From Candidatus Faecalibacterium intestinigallinarum (GTDB lineage Bacteria; Bacillota; Clostridia; Oscillospirales; Ruminococcaceae), in assembly GCA_019113345.1 (NCBI GenBank), contig DXHQ01000026.1, forward strand, positions 1 to 42,083: a stretch of 42,083 nt of DNA, given 5' to 3'. Positions 40,894 through 42,083 of the stretch are shown piece by piece. Both the position numbers and the translations under genes were made by a program. Below the pieces are notes generated by a model. The model was given only the letters and a program-made list of their open reading frames with translations. It ran no database searches and had not been told where the DNA came from. Position 1 is the first letter of the stretch. The number at the start of each line of letters is the position of its first letter.

Positions 40894-41788
40894 GGCCCAT
40901 CACCCCCTTATAAATTTCAGCCACAGATTGATTGCATTTTTCAATCTGCACCAGTTGAGGGGAGGCAATATGATGTGCCAGCCAGGAGGTGTCTTCGGTT
41001 TCAAAGATCACGATATTGTTCTGCCGCTGCTGCGTCTGCGCATCGGTCGGGAGCGGTTCGGCCTGCATCTGCCAGGTCACACGGTATCTCGCATTCCGGG
41101 ATTCCTGTTTGAGTTTGGACAGGGAGCTGTCGCAGCTGATTTTTCCGTGATTCATAAAAATCAGCCGGCAGTTCAGCTGTTCGATCAGATGGATGTCGTG
41201 GGTCGTGATCAGGATAGACAGCTTTCGCTCCTGGGCCAAATCTTTCAGCAGCTGGATCACCGATTCAGAAGAAAGAATGTCCAGCCCGAGAGTAGGTTCA
41301 TCCAACAGCAAAATTTCCGGCCGCTTCATCAAAGCCACCGTAATGGCCAGTTTTTGCTGCATCCCGCGGGAGAAAGAGCTGGCAGGGACATCCCGAAACG
41401 CTTTCAAGTCAAATAGCTGCAAATACCGTCCGGCATCGGTCTGGATTTGTTTTTGGGTCAGTCCGTTCAGGATACCGAAGTACTGGAGGTTTTCGTAGGC
41501 TGTCAAATAATAATAGATGTTTCGCGAACCTTCCAATACGGTGCCGCACTTGCGATGGGCGTAAGCGGTATCCTTCACAGAGGAAACTCCGTCGATCAAC
41601 ACGTCGCCGGAATCCGGTTTTAACAGCCCACAGATCGACTTGATCAGTGTGGTTTTCCCTGCGCCATTATGCCCTAAGATGCAGAGGATCTCGCCGTGGT
41701 CTACCGAAAAGCTGACCTGTTCCAATGCATGGGTTGTTTTGGTACGGGTGGAATATGATTTGCTCAAGTTGCATACGTCAATTTTCAT
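40886..41788 (-). CDS. ABC-2 transporter ATPase
   Basis: 300 residues from the ATG at 41788. Walker A GHNGAGKTT, signature SFSRGMQQKLAI, Walker B ILLLDEPTLGLD, H-loop TTHDIHLIE. The Q-loop region reads GTVLEGSRNIYYYLTAYENL, where the expected Gln is replaced by Glu (VLEGS); this is also seen in some export ATPases. A C-terminal extension of about 80 residues may regulate it. GTGGAG lies 8-12 nt before the ATG; an ATG nine codons earlier lacks a ribosome site. First gene of the operon, behind a leader of about 210 nt. Confidence 0.9.
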   Translation of the reverse strand: MKIDVCNLSKSYSTRTKTTHALEQVSFSVDHGEILCILGHNGAGKTTLIKSICGLLKPDSGDVLIDGVSSVKDTAYAHRKCGTVLEGSRNIYYYLTAYENLQYFGILNGLTQKQIQTDAGRYLQLFDLKAFRDVPASSFSRGMQQKLAITVALMKRPEILLLDEPTLGLDILSSESVIQLLKDLAQERKLSILITTHDIHLIEQLNCRLIFMNHGKISCDSSLSKLKQESRNARYRVTWQMQAEPLPTDAQTQQRQNNIVIFETEDTSWLAHHIASPQLVQIEKCNQSVAEIYKGVMGHV

Positions 41789-41826
41789 TTTTGCATCTCC
41801 ACTTAAATCAAACATTCATGATTTTG

Positions 41827-41852
41827 CAGATGATCTACACCAATATCATCTG
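41827..41852. promoter_or_regulatory. Inverted repeat in the ABC-2 operon leader
   Basis: CAGATGAT (41827-41834) and ATCATCTG (41845-41852) with a 10-nt spacer, between promoter and first gene. It could be an operator or a leader hairpin. Confidence 0.6.
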
Positions 41853-42007
41853 TAAAAAGTCCATATGAACAAATAAATCAGAGATGCACCAGAGATCACC
41901 CTCCTCCATACATGTAATTTTGATGCAATGAGCCAGAATGACTTGCCAGAAAAAGCGGTGTAGATGTTCGATCAAGTAAGAGATGCCAATAAAAATGAGG
42001 CAATGTC

Positions 42008-42036
42008 ATTATATCATAGAGATACAGCGTCATCAA
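42008..42036 (-). promoter_or_regulatory. Promoter of the ABC-2 operon
   Basis: On the minus strand TTGATG (42036-42031), 17-bp spacer, TATAAT (42013-42008). Transcription would start near 42001, leaving a leader of about 210 nt. Confidence 0.7.
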
Positions 42037-42083
42037 GGACATCTTGACCAACCCCGTTTATACTGGGGCGATCGCCTCCCAGA

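Noticed and set aside
1-42083. CRISPR array, insertion sequence, rRNA or prophage structural genes
   Set aside because: No regularly spaced repeats, transposase, ribosomal RNA sequence or phage structural proteins were seen on either strand.

Overview
The window looks like a chromosomal stretch from a GC-rich, gut-type member of the Clostridia, probably Oscillospiraceae/Ruminococcaceae (Faecalibacterium, Gemmiger or Subdoligranulum relatives). The reasons are strong AGGAGG ribosome sites, lipoproteins with Ser/Ala-rich linkers after the lipobox, a galactarate/pectin locus, anaerobic iron genes and no sign of respiration. This placement is inference from style, not from a marker gene.

Layout. 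1-3011: the 5' end of a ChbG/YdjC deacetylase gene, a RpiR/SIS regulator, and a lone large serine recombinase. 3091-15414: a sugar-amino-acid (Amadori compound) island. A leftward operon encodes a FraB/FrlB-type deglycase, a FraD/FrlD-type kinase, a cupin and a HAD phosphatase. A GntR regulator faces the other way. It is followed by a Dcu-family transporter and a rightward operon with two FrlC-type epimerases, a BtpA/SgcQ protein, an FGGY kinase, an amidohydrolase, a YjbQ protein and a second FrlD-type kinase. Repeats of an ACAATACA element lie in all three promoters. The deglycase + kinase + Dcu transporter + GntR set matches the fructose-asparagine (fra) locus known from Salmonella.

15491-26814: a leftward pectin/galactarate operon (GH28 polygalacturonase with SLH repeats, GH105 hydrolase, galactarate dehydratase, orphan Tat-lipoprotein binding protein, tartronate semialdehyde reductase, DapA-type aldolase, MOFRL glycerate 2-kinase). 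It is divergent from a very unusual regulator made of two complete LysR units in one polypeptide. The enzymes form a path galactarate -> keto-deoxyglucarate -> pyruvate + tartronate semialdehyde -> glycerate -> phosphoglycerate.

27142-39135: an iron island. A YclNOPQ-like siderophore importer and a flavodoxin read leftward. Rightward come a heavy-metal-associated protein, a 57-residue Cys/His-rich protein, a 28-residue membrane peptide, a DUF6110-type protein and an unusual P1B-type ATPase (S-C-A instead of C-P-C). This set resembles ferrosome (fez) loci. A TetR regulator and a YbtPQ/IrtAB-like ABC pair follow. A dyad GTTAG-N6-CTAAC recurs in front of several of these units.

39234-42083: an AT-richer three-gene ABC-2 transporter operon (ATPase, two permeases) on the minus strand, with a long leader. 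No rRNA, tRNA, CRISPR array or insertion sequence was seen.
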